Assembly: GCA_013002265.1 (NCBI GenBank)
Contig: JABDKK010000017.1
Location: forward strand, 1-5,395
DNA: 5,395 nt
Origin: Candidatus Nitrosopumilus sp.
GTDB taxonomy: Archaea; Thermoproteota; Nitrososphaeria; Nitrososphaerales; Nitrosopumilaceae
Direction of reading: 5' to 3'
Of this stretch, positions 1 through 4,443 are shown piece by piece. Positions within the stretch are counted from its first letter, which is position 1, and each line of letters begins with the position of its first letter. Made by a program: the position numbers and the translations under genes. The notes under the pieces were generated by a model. The model worked only from the letters and a program-made list of their open reading frames with translations. It was not told where the DNA came from and did not search any database.

Positions 1-69
1 AAAAATTAATGAAAACAAACCAAATGAAATCAATATCATTGATTTTTTGACTATGACAACTGAAGACAT
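1..69 (-). CDS. Probable N-terminus of a membrane or exported protein, cut by the left edge
   Basis: An ATG at 69-67 on the minus strand opens 23 codons without a stop to the window edge. The peptide begins MSSVVIVKK and continues as an uncharged hydrophobic stretch (SMILISFGLFSLIF), which looks like a signal peptide or membrane anchor with basic residues before it. The main support is upstream. A minus-strand TATA-like TTAAGTAT lies 22-29 bases before the ATG, as expected for a leaderless archaeal mRNA, and a palindrome lies just beyond it. The same arrangement precedes the minus-strand gene at 814-1035. The product cannot be named. A competing plus-strand reading (2-73) would be the tail of an upstream gene, so confidence is moderate. 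Confidence 0.42.
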   Translation of the reverse strand, partial: MSSVVIVKKSMILISFGLFSLIF

Positions 70-90
70 GTAATCATAAACTCTATTTTC

Positions 91-98
91 ATACTTAA
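91..98 (-). promoter_or_regulatory. TATA-like box for the left-edge gene
   Basis: Read on the minus strand this is TTAAGTAT, within GTTAAGTAT (99-91). Its centre is about 26 bases before the ATG at 69, which predicts transcription starting at or next to the start codon. The identical nine bases recur at 1062-1070 at the same 15-base offset from a near-identical palindrome, which suggests a conserved promoter. Confidence 0.4.
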
Positions 99-105
99 CC
101 AGTTC

Positions 106-123
106 ACTTTACAAATGTAAAGT
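106..123. promoter_or_regulatory. Palindromic operator candidate, cop-box-like
   Basis: Perfect inverted repeat ACTTTACA-AA-TGTAAAGT, with 8-base arms and a 2-base centre. The core TACA-NN-TGTA is the operator core established for CopY repressors and related to BlaI/MecI sites. It lies between the left-edge gene and the Met-rich protein gene, beside the TATA-like boxes of both. A second copy with one arm mismatch lies at 1077-1094. That a protein binds here is inferred from symmetry, position and recurrence. No CopY/BlaI-type gene is in the window, so the regulator is unknown. Confidence 0.6.
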
Positions 124-127
124 ACTA

Positions 128-135
128 TTTTTAAT
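128..135 (+). promoter_or_regulatory. TATA-like box for the Met-rich protein gene
   Basis: TTTTAATA, centred about 30 bases before the TTG at 162. The predicted start of transcription is near 158-160, giving an almost leaderless mRNA. The palindrome at 106-123 ends five bases before it, so a bound protein would cover the BRE position. A second AT-rich candidate at 141-150 would instead suit the alternative ATG at 177. Confidence 0.35.
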
Positions 136-161
136 AATCAAAAATTAATTGTAATTTCATA

Positions 162-803
162 TTGACAAATCAATCTATGCTGATAGGAATTGGAGTTGGA
201 ATGTTTCTTGTAGGATTGGGGTTTGGTTACGTTGCATTTGTTAGTTCTACACATTCTGGTAACATGTTTATGAATAACCAACAAACAATGATGCAAGATC
301 CTCAATCCCAACAACAAGCATTGAATCAACTTTTAGCAGATCCACAAACCCGAAATCAAATGATGCAATCTATTTCACAAAATCCAGATTTAATGAAATT
401 GTGGATAGAAAATCCCCAACATGTGGAAGAAATGACTATTATGATGAAGGATAATCATGACTTTGCAATGTCCATGATGGCTACTATGATTGAAGATGAT
501 GATTTGAGATTGCAGATGTTAGGACATATGACCGAAAACTCTGAGGCAATGACACAGATGACAAACATGATGAGTTCAGGAATGATGAATCAAGATGTGA
601 TGATGCAAATGATGCAAGATCCTGAAACAAAACAGAAAATGCTTCAGATAATGTCAAAACATGTAGAAGAAATGCAAGAATTACTATCCTCTGAATTCAC
701 TGAAGATGAGTTTAACATGAGAATGAGTCAAATGATGCAATCTCATATGATTGATATGCAAGATTTAATGTCTGAACATTCAATGTATGATTCTATGAAT
801 TAA
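162..803 (+). CDS. Membrane-anchored methionine-rich protein, putative copper-binding
   Basis: This 213-residue protein has one membrane segment (about residues 7-28, glycine-rich GIGVGMFLVGLGFG), then a long hydrophilic region full of MM, MxxM and MxxxM patterns. About 41 of 213 residues are methionine. Cysteine is absent and a few histidines are present. The region contains loosely repeated units of the form NP/DP-x-x-M, for example DPQTRNQMM, NPDLMKLW, NPQHVEEM, DPETKQKML. These recall STI1-type helical repeats. Sixteen identical bases at 287-302 and 608-623 (peptide MMQDP) point to internal duplication. Clustered methionines outside the membrane typically bind Cu(I), so copper storage, buffering or delivery is plausible, but no family can be assigned. 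The start is TTG at 162, chosen from the TATA spacing. An ATG at 177 (MLIGIG) is the alternative and would remove five residues. The gene converges on the next with a 10-base gap. Confidence 0.82.
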   Translation: MTNQSMLIGIGVGMFLVGLGFGYVAFVSSTHSGNMFMNNQQTMMQDPQSQQQALNQLLADPQTRNQMMQSISQNPDLMKLWIENPQHVEEMTIMMKDNHDFAMSMMATMIEDDDLRLQMLGHMTENSEAMTQMTNMMSSGMMNQDVMMQMMQDPETKQKMLQIMSKHVEEMQELLSSEFTEDEFNMRMSQMMQSHMIDMQDLMSEHSMYDSMN

Positions 804-813
804 TTTTTAATTA

Positions 814-1035
814 TTAATACCAAACAGAATTTCTCTTTTCATGGATTTCTTTTCTTGCTCTGTTCCCTCTGGGGGTGGTTCTAAGCTTTACACTACAACA
901 AGGACATCTAATACCTAGATATTTTAGAAATTCTTCACATACTGGACATCGTTTTTGTCCATCATCATATCTATACTTGCCTTTGTATCCCACAGCTTTG
1001 TATTTGACACATATTCCTTTACACACGTTTGCCAT
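814..1035 (-). CDS. Small basic seven-cysteine zinc-ribbon-like protein
   Basis: This 73-residue protein has Cys at 5, 9, 30, 33, 44, 46 and 47 (CKGIC, CPVC, CPCC), followed by an Arg/Lys-rich tail with TTPRGNRARK. CPxC pairs spaced this way indicate a zinc-ribbon or rubredoxin-knuckle fold. The basic tail could bind nucleic acid. Similar small CPVC/CPCC proteins, often in several copies, are familiar from ammonia-oxidising archaea but have no known function. With seven cysteines, binding another soft metal is possible. The ATG at 1035 is preferred because TTAAGTAT lies 27-34 bases upstream; a TTG at 1050 would add five residues. The cop-box-like palindrome at 1077-1094 lies just beyond this TATA box, so the gene may be metal-regulated. 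It is divergent from the His-rich gene and convergent with the Met-rich gene. Confidence 0.85.
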   Translation of the reverse strand: MANVCKGICVKYKAVGYKGKYRYDDGQKRCPVCEEFLKYLGIRCPCCSVKLRTTPRGNRARKEIHEKRNSVWY

Positions 1036-1061
1036 CTTGATATTTTCCAAGATTTTACAAG

Positions 1062-1069
1062 ATACTTAA
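1062..1069 (-). promoter_or_regulatory. TATA-like box for the ribbon protein gene
   Basis: Minus-strand TTAAGTAT, within GTTAAGTAT (1070-1062), is 27-34 bases before the ATG at 1035 and predicts a leaderless or nearly leaderless transcript. From 1084 down to 1062 this promoter matches the left-edge promoter (113 down to 91) at 19 of 23 bases, including TGTAAAGT and GTTAAGTAT. Confidence 0.45.
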
Positions 1070-1076
1070 CAACTGA

Positions 1077-1094
1077 ACTTTACATTTGTAAATT
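1077..1094. promoter_or_regulatory. Second cop-box-like palindrome
   Basis: ACTTTACA-TT-TGTAAATT is an inverted repeat with 8-base arms matching at 7 of 8 positions and a TACA-NN-TGTA core. It differs from the site at 106-123 only in the two centre bases and one outer base. The perfect arm faces the minus-strand ribbon gene and the degenerate arm faces the His-rich gene. It therefore probably serves mainly the leftward promoter, possibly both. I found no further TACA-NN-TGTA in the window by eye. Confidence 0.6.
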
Positions 1095-1123
1095 ATTTTT
1101 TCTGAAAATATAAAATTCAAAAG

Positions 1124-1135
1124 TTAATATATTTA
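1124..1135 (+). promoter_or_regulatory. TATA-like box for the His-rich protein gene
   Basis: TTAATATATTTA is a strong archaeal TATA-like stretch centred about 25-27 bases before the TTG at 1154, so transcription would begin at the start codon. A weaker AT-rich candidate lies at 1105-1116. The surroundings are AT-rich throughout, which limits confidence. Confidence 0.4.
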
Positions 1136-1153
1136 ATTTTAAAGCAATAACAG

Positions 1154-1372
1154 TTGAAAAATTTTTTAATTTATGGAATACTTATAATGTCTATATTTTT
1201 TGGGGGGACTATTTCAACTATAGCCGCTCACCCTCATGCAACAATAGACTTAATGGAATCTCATTCACATATTTTTGCAGATGAGAAATTTCATGATAAT
1301 TTTGTAATTCATACATTTGATCAAGTCTTATTTTCAATAACTGATTTTTTCAACAGCATTTTGTTTAAGTAA
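1154..1372 (+). CDS. Short exported histidine-rich protein, putative metal-binding
   Basis: This 72-residue protein has a signal-peptide-like N-terminus: Lys at 2, hydrophobic core about residues 4-17, and a likely cleavage after STIAA (residue 25). The mature part has six histidines in about 47 residues: HPH (26-28), HSH (37-39), H47 and H53, with acidic residues between. A hydrophobic, possibly amphipathic C-terminus (about 57-71) could touch the membrane. It contains no cysteine. The HxH pairs suggest binding of copper or zinc outside the cell. If cleavage is after A25, H26 becomes the free N-terminus, a copper-friendly arrangement. The start is TTG, because an in-frame stop lies just upstream at 1148 and the TATA spacing fits. 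An ATG at 1187 would remove the lysine of the signal. The family is not recognised. The gene lies downstream of the second cop-box-like palindrome. Confidence 0.7.
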   Translation: MKNFLIYGILIMSIFFGGTISTIAAHPHATIDLMESHSHIFADEKFHDNFVIHTFDQVLFSITDFFNSILFK

Positions 1373-1462
1373 TCTGAGTAAATGCATCTCTATGTCTCTT
1401 TTAACCCTCAAAATATGATCGCAAATAACAAAAAATTACAATTTTGCATTGATTAAATTTAA

Positions 1463-1476
1463 TTTTTCTGGTTTTT
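1463..1476 (+). terminator. T-rich run, possible archaeal terminator
   Basis: Two T5 runs (TTTTTCTGGTTTTT) lie about 90 bases after the His-rich gene stop. Archaeal RNA polymerase stops at T-runs without needing a hairpin. Such runs are common in AT-rich DNA, so this is weak. Confidence 0.25.
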
Positions 1477-1506
1477 CACTAGTCATATCATCCAGAATTT
1501 CCCGAC

Positions 1507-1524
1507 CTAGAATTCTTTTTCTAG
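1507..1524. repeat. Short inverted repeat CTAGAA / TTCTAG
   Basis: Arms CTAGAA (1507-1512) and TTCTAG (1519-1524) enclose six bases (TTCTTT). It could be a small operator or hairpin. It lies about 160-200 bases before the transporter gene, outside core promoter range, and six-base arms in AT-rich DNA may arise by chance. Confidence 0.25.
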
Positions 1525-1682
1525 ATTACGAGAACTATAGATGGTTAATGAAATTTTTATTTTCATCTCTGAATATACCAAAAAACCATTAGAGAATTTT
1601 GATTTATTTAATAGATTAAAGTTGTATCATTTTCATTCTAGTACAACAAACAAAGTTTACTTTTTCTTCTTAGTTTCAATTG

Positions 1683-1691
1683 TGTATATTA
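1683..1691 (+). promoter_or_regulatory. TATA-like box for the CDF transporter gene
   Basis: TGTATATTA is centred about 27 bases before 1714. Transcription would start between the TTG at 1711 and the ATG at 1729. TTTATT near 1702-1707 is an alternative that would make the ATG at 1729 leaderless. No palindrome like those at 106, 1077 or 3330 is present here. Confidence 0.3.
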
Positions 1692-1728
1692 TCAGAATTG
1701 ATTTATTGGCTTGCACCTTAATGATAGT

Positions 1729-2601
1729 ATGCATGACCGTGAGAAAAACATAAAATTTGCAGTTATATTGAATATTGGATTTACAGCTTTTGAGATAGTA
1801 GGTAGTATTCTTACTAACAGTCTTGCATTACTATCTGATGCTATACATGATGCAGGTGATTCAATAGCTTTGACGTCATCTCTGGTTCTTGAAAAAAAAG
1901 CCAAAAAAGGCCCTGACAAAATTCGTACCTTTGGTTATGGAAGACTGTCCCTGTTCTCTGCTGTTATCAGTGCAATCTTTTTAGTTGCTGGCTCTGTCTT
2001 TATACTATCACAAGCTATACCCAGAATTCTCAATCCTGAACATGTAGATGGATTTGGAATGATGTGGATAGCAGTTATTGGAATAACGATAAACTTTTTA
2101 GCATTTTTAAAAGTACGTCGTGGACAGAGCGTCAATGAGAATATAATATCGTGGCATATGTTAGAAGATGTTTTAGGATGGATAGCAATACTGTTTGGCA
2201 GTATACTGATTCAGTTTTGGGACAATCATCAGATAGATTCTCTACTAACAATAGGCATAACAGCTTTCATAATGTTTGGGGTTTTCAAAAATTTAAGAAA
2301 ATCTATTAATATATTTCTCCAAGGAGTTCCTGAACATATTGATATGGACAAAGTTAGAAACACCATTTTATCAATAAAAGGTGTAAAAAATTTACATGAT
2401 GTTCATGTGTGGTCGATTGATGGTGAGAATAACATCTTCACTGGACATATTGTGATTGATACAAATTCTTTAAAATATGTAGATGAGATTAGAAAAAAAA
2501 TTAAGCAGAATTTAGAAAAATGTCATATCGAACACACAACTCTAGAAATCGAAAATGAAACTTTTTGTTCAGGAGTTGAATGTGAAGATGATCACAAGTG
2601 A
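1729..2601 (+). CDS. Cation diffusion facilitator (zinc-type metal exporter)
   Basis: This is a proton-coupled exporter of divalent metal from the cytoplasm, 290 residues from ATG 1729 and full length for the family. Six membrane segments are visible (about residues 10-30, 34-54, 73-94, 111-130, 142-162, 171-188). The metal site is HDAGD in TM2 (H40, D44) and HMLED in TM5 (H143, D147). The paired HxxxD motifs are the signature of zinc-transporting CDFs such as ZitB and CzcD. A cytoplasmic C-terminal domain follows, with LHDVHVW, a His in FTGHIVID and CHIEHTTLEIE, ending in a short Cys/His tail (CSGVEC...H). The usual His-rich TM4-TM5 loop is absent. Zinc is the best guess, but cobalt, cadmium or other ions cannot be excluded. 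A TTG at 1711 would add six residues (MHLNDS). The ATG is preferred because it gives a CDF-like N-terminus. The gene is followed by the MntR-like regulator on the same strand after 161 bases. Confidence 0.93.
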   Translation: MHDREKNIKFAVILNIGFTAFEIVGSILTNSLALLSDAIHDAGDSIALTSSLVLEKKAKKGPDKIRTFGYGRLSLFSAVISAIFLVAGSVFILSQAIPRILNPEHVDGFGMMWIAVIGITINFLAFLKVRRGQSVNENIISWHMLEDVLGWIAILFGSILIQFWDNHQIDSLLTIGITAFIMFGVFKNLRKSINIFLQGVPEHIDMDKVRNTILSIKGVKNLHDVHVWSIDGENNIFTGHIVIDTNSLKYVDEIRKKIKQNLEKCHIEHTTLEIENETFCSGVECEDDHK

Positions 2602-2603
2602 CA

Positions 2604-2608
2604 TTTTT
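2604..2608 (+). terminator. T5 run after the CDF gene
   Basis: TTTTT begins two bases after the TGA stop, with another T-run near 2621. It could end transcription in the archaeal manner without a hairpin. The separate promoter of the following gene agrees with this, but the evidence is weak. Confidence 0.25.
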
Positions 2609-2731
2609 AATTCATAGAGATTTTGGATTTAACCTATTCTCATGTGCAGCCAATATTCTGTAAACAGTATTTGATGTGCAATCATGTGTAAATGACATCT
2701 TTTTGTGTCTAGAACAAATTTGGAAAATATA

Positions 2732-2739
2732 TTTAAAAA
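2732..2739 (+). promoter_or_regulatory. TATA box of the MntR-like regulator gene
   Basis: TTTAAAAA, in an AT-only stretch from 2724 to 2740, is centred 27 bases before the ATG at 2763. This matches a leaderless transcript and supports that start codon. No DtxR-type palindrome overlaps it, so autoregulation is not evident. The imperfect CTGT-AA-ACAG at 2658-2667 is too far upstream to interpret. Confidence 0.5.
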
Positions 2740-2762
2740 TACTCATATCTTTTAGTTAGTAC

Positions 2763-3239
2763 ATGTCAAATTCAAAGACATCTGAGAAAAAAAAAACTCG
2801 GCTAGAATCAATCAAAAAAGCCCATAGCCAAAAAAATTCCTTTACAACTCGGATGGAAGATTATCTTGAAGTAATTTCAGAATTAGTGGAACTCAAAGGA
2901 TATGCTTCTCCTACGGATATTTCAAACTATATGAATGTCAGTCCCCCAAGTGTAACTAAAATGTTACGCAGACTCGATGCTGATGGTTATCTAGAATACA
3001 CAAAATATCATGGACTGAAATTAACTTCAAAGGGTAGAACCATTGCAAATGACATTCGTCAAAAACATAGCGATCTTTTGGAGTTTTTTGATATAATTGG
3101 AGTTGACACTATTACAGCAAACAACGATGCTGAGGGCATAGAGCACCACATGAATCCCAAAACAATGAAGCAGCTGAGAAAATTTACCACTTTTCTAAAA
3201 TCCAAACCTGATTTGTTATTTTTATTTAACAAGACTTGA
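2763..3239 (+). CDS. DtxR/MntR-family metal-dependent transcriptional regulator
   Basis: This is a cytoplasmic metal-sensing DNA-binding protein of 158 residues. A Lys-rich extension (about 1-28) precedes a winged helix-turn-helix (about 30-98; YASPTDISNYMNVSPPSVTKMLRRL, wing KYHGLKLTSKG) and a dimerisation domain (about 100-150; DAEGIEHHM). There is no SH3-like third domain, as in MntR and unlike DtxR/IdeR. D33, E36, H102, E124, E127 and H128 sit exactly 25 positions after the B. subtilis MntR ligands D8, E11, H77, E99, E102 and H103. All six are conserved, including the Asp linked with manganese selectivity. Mn(II), Fe(II) or Zn(II) as co-repressor is inferred. A likely target is the 26-bp palindrome at 3330-3355 before the oxidase-permease genes. 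An ATG at codon 31 would delete the extension and leave D33 and E36 near the N-terminus as in Bacillus MntR. The TATA spacing favours 2763. Confidence 0.93.
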   Translation: MSNSKTSEKKKTRLESIKKAHSQKNSFTTRMEDYLEVISELVELKGYASPTDISNYMNVSPPSVTKMLRRLDADGYLEYTKYHGLKLTSKGRTIANDIRQKHSDLLEFFDIIGVDTITANNDAEGIEHHMNPKTMKQLRKFTTFLKSKPDLLFLFNKT

Positions 3240-3269
3240 TCTTTGAGCAAATATTTGATTATTACTCAC

Positions 3270-3274
3270 TTTTT
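3270..3274 (+). terminator. T5 run after the regulator gene
   Basis: TTTTT, followed by TTTT at 3282-3285, lies 30-45 bases after the regulator stop and before the oxidase promoter. It is a possible archaeal T-run terminator and no hairpin is seen. Confidence 0.25.
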
Positions 3275-3306
3275 CCAATCTGTTTTGTGGTCTAAATTTG
3301 CCTTAT

Positions 3307-3344
3307 ACTAATAAAGTTGCACTAGACTAATAAAGTTAGCCTAG
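3307..3344. repeat. Two 19-bp imperfect tandem units leading into the operator
   Basis: Unit 1 (3307-3325, ACTAATAAAGTTGCACTAG) is followed directly by unit 2 (3326-3344, ACTAATAAAGTTAGCCTAG). They match at 16 of 19 bases. Unit 2 supplies the left half of the 26-bp palindrome. Unit 1 thus resembles an extra, degenerate half-operator about two helical turns upstream, on the same DNA face. It may be a second regulator site or a relic of duplication. Confidence 0.65.
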
Positions 3345-3355
3345 GCTAACTTTAT
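3330..3355. promoter_or_regulatory. Perfect 26-bp palindrome, candidate DtxR/MntR-family operator
   Basis: All 26 bases are self-complementary about the centre at 3342/3343, with core GTTAGCCTAGGCTAAC and outer arms ATAAA/TTTAT. The GTTAGCCTA and TAGGCTAAC halves resemble the TTAG...CTAA arrangement of known DtxR/IdeR boxes. It follows an MntR-like gene and overlaps the oxidase TATA box at 3351-3358. A bound regulator would block TBP/TFB, so metal-dependent repression of the oxidase and permease is the simplest model. The identity of the binding protein is inferred from proximity and site style. Confidence 0.75.
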
Positions 3356-3358
3356 ATT
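3351..3358 (+). promoter_or_regulatory. TATA box of the multicopper oxidase-ZIP operon
   Basis: TTTATATT is centred about 25 bases before the ATG at 3379, predicting a leaderless mRNA and supporting that start. Its first five bases are the right end of the palindrome at 3330-3355. Confidence 0.6.
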
Positions 3359-3378
3359 CCCATTTTATTATCTATCAA

Positions 3379-4443
3379 ATGTTAATGATCATAAAATACC
3401 GTTCAGGCATAATGATGGCAATAATTACATCTATTGTTGCAGTATTTTCTCTTTTTGTCATATTTCCAGAAGGAATTAGTGCCCAACAAGAACAAACATT
3501 TGTAACTCATAATGGCGCTGTTGTACAAACCTCAGGTGAAATCTTAGATCCTGTCTACCAAGTATCAGAAGTAGAGTTTGATCCTGAGAAATACTTGCGC
3601 GAATTCAATTATGGTAGAGTATCAACTTTAGAAAGTGGTCAAACAGTAAGAGAATTTACAATAATTGCTGATGATGACAAGGTACAAGAAATCTCACCAG
3701 GAGTATTTTACAATGTTTGGACTTTTAATGGAACCGTTCCTGGACCAACCATTAGGGCTACAGAGGGAGATCTCTTAAGAATTAATTTCATCAACAATGG
3801 GTCAAAGGAACACACAATGCACTTTCATGGCGAACATCCTGCAGAAATGGACGGAGTTTTTGAAATAGTTGGTGCAAATGGAGGACGATTCACTTATGAA
3901 TTTGAAGCAGGACCTGTAGGAGTACATCCGTATCATTGCCATGTAATGCCCCTTGAAGAACACATTGCACATGGATTGTATGGTGTTTTCATTGTTGATC
4001 CAAAAGAAGGTAGACCACCAGCTGATGAAATGGTAATGGTGTTAAATGGATTTGATACTGATTTTGATACAGAAAATAATTTTTATGCAGCAAATTCTAT
4101 TCCATTTTACTACCAACATCATCCAATACAAATCAAAAAAGATGAACTGATTCGAGTTTATGTTGTAAATATGGTGGAGTTTGATCCAATAAACAATTTA
4201 CACTTGCATGGAAATCTGTATCAATACTATCCAACAGGAACTGATATTGTCCCCTCTGAATTCACAGACATGATTACTTTGTCGCAAACAGAGAGAGGGA
4301 TAATGGAATTCAAATATCAATATACTGGAAAATATCTGTTTCATGCTCATAAGGTAGAATTTTCTGAAAAAGGCTGGGTTGGAATATTTCTAGTAACAGA
4401 TGATGAAAATACTAAAGCAGAGTCTGAGGATTATGGAAGTTAG
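3379..4443 (+). CDS. Exported two-domain multicopper oxidase (type 1 copper in domain 1)
   Basis: This 354-residue protein has a signal peptide (hydrophobic 11-29, probable cleavage after GISA at 35) and two cupredoxin domains (about 90-210 and 215-342). Domain 1 has HTMHFH (H145, H148, H150) and HCH (H186, C187, H188), then H195 and L200. This gives a type 1 site (H145, C187, H195, with L200 at the axial position) and half of the trinuclear centre. Domain 2 has HLH (H275, H277) and HAH (H322, H324) but no Cys. The four HxH pairs supply eight trinuclear ligands, so it should reduce O2 to water while oxidising a substrate. NirK lacks these, so it is not a nitrite reductase. The layout is that of type C two-domain oxidases, which work as trimers. 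Cu(I), Fe(II) or Mn(II) as substrate is inferred from the neighbours. Its 3' end overlaps the ZIP start by 11 bases. ATGs at 3385, 3412 and 3415 are less likely starts. Confidence 0.95.
   Translation: MLMIIKYRSGIMMAIITSIVAVFSLFVIFPEGISAQQEQTFVTHNGAVVQTSGEILDPVYQVSEVEFDPEKYLREFNYGRVSTLESGQTVREFTIIADDDKVQEISPGVFYNVWTFNGTVPGPTIRATEGDLLRINFINNGSKEHTMHFHGEHPAEMDGVFEIVGANGGRFTYEFEAGPVGVHPYHCHVMPLEEHIAHGLYGVFIVDPKEGRPPADEMVMVLNGFDTDFDTENNFYAANSIPFYYQHHPIQIKKDELIRVYVVNMVEFDPINNLHLHGNLYQYYPTGTDIVPSEFTDMITLSQTERGIMEFKYQYTGKYLFHAHKVEFSEKGWVGIFLVTDDENTKAESEDYGS

Larger units (their letters stand above)
1373..1710. other. Largely empty AT-rich spacer
   Basis: This stretch lies between the His-rich gene and the transporter gene. 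It holds T-rich runs around 1463-1476 that could end transcription, a short inverted repeat at 1507-1524, and the probable transporter promoter near 1683-1691. A 70-codon frame starts at ATG 1541 and overlaps the transporter start. Its protein is a featureless F/I/Y-rich sequence with no clear promoter, so it is probably chance. No RNA gene was recognised. Confidence 0.6.

Noticed and set aside
2..73. Plus-strand open frame ending in TAA at 71-73, possible tail of an upstream gene
   Set aside because: It is readable (ends in TEDM) but only 23 codons are visible. The minus-strand reading has promoter support, so I preferred that, though not decisively.
875..1069. 64-codon plus-strand frame opposite the ribbon protein gene
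   Set aside because: It is the antisense of a gene with clear CxxC motifs and a matching promoter, and its translation has no features of its own.
1541..1753. 70-codon plus-strand frame from ATG 1541
   Set aside because: It overlaps the transporter start, has no clear TATA spacing, and encodes an F/I/Y-rich sequence typical of chance translation of AT-rich DNA. No domain or signal is visible.
2658..2667. CTGT-AA-ACAG inverted repeat and nearby ATGTGCA repeats upstream of the regulator gene
   Set aside because: The arms are only four bases, it is about 70 bases before the TATA box, and it resembles neither of the other operators. Chance is likely in AT-rich DNA.
3379..4443. Copper nitrite reductase (NirK)
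   Set aside because: NirK has no trinuclear centre. Here both domains carry HxH pairs (HFH, HCH, HLH, HAH) that complete an O2-reducing trinuclear site, so a two-domain multicopper oxidase fits better.
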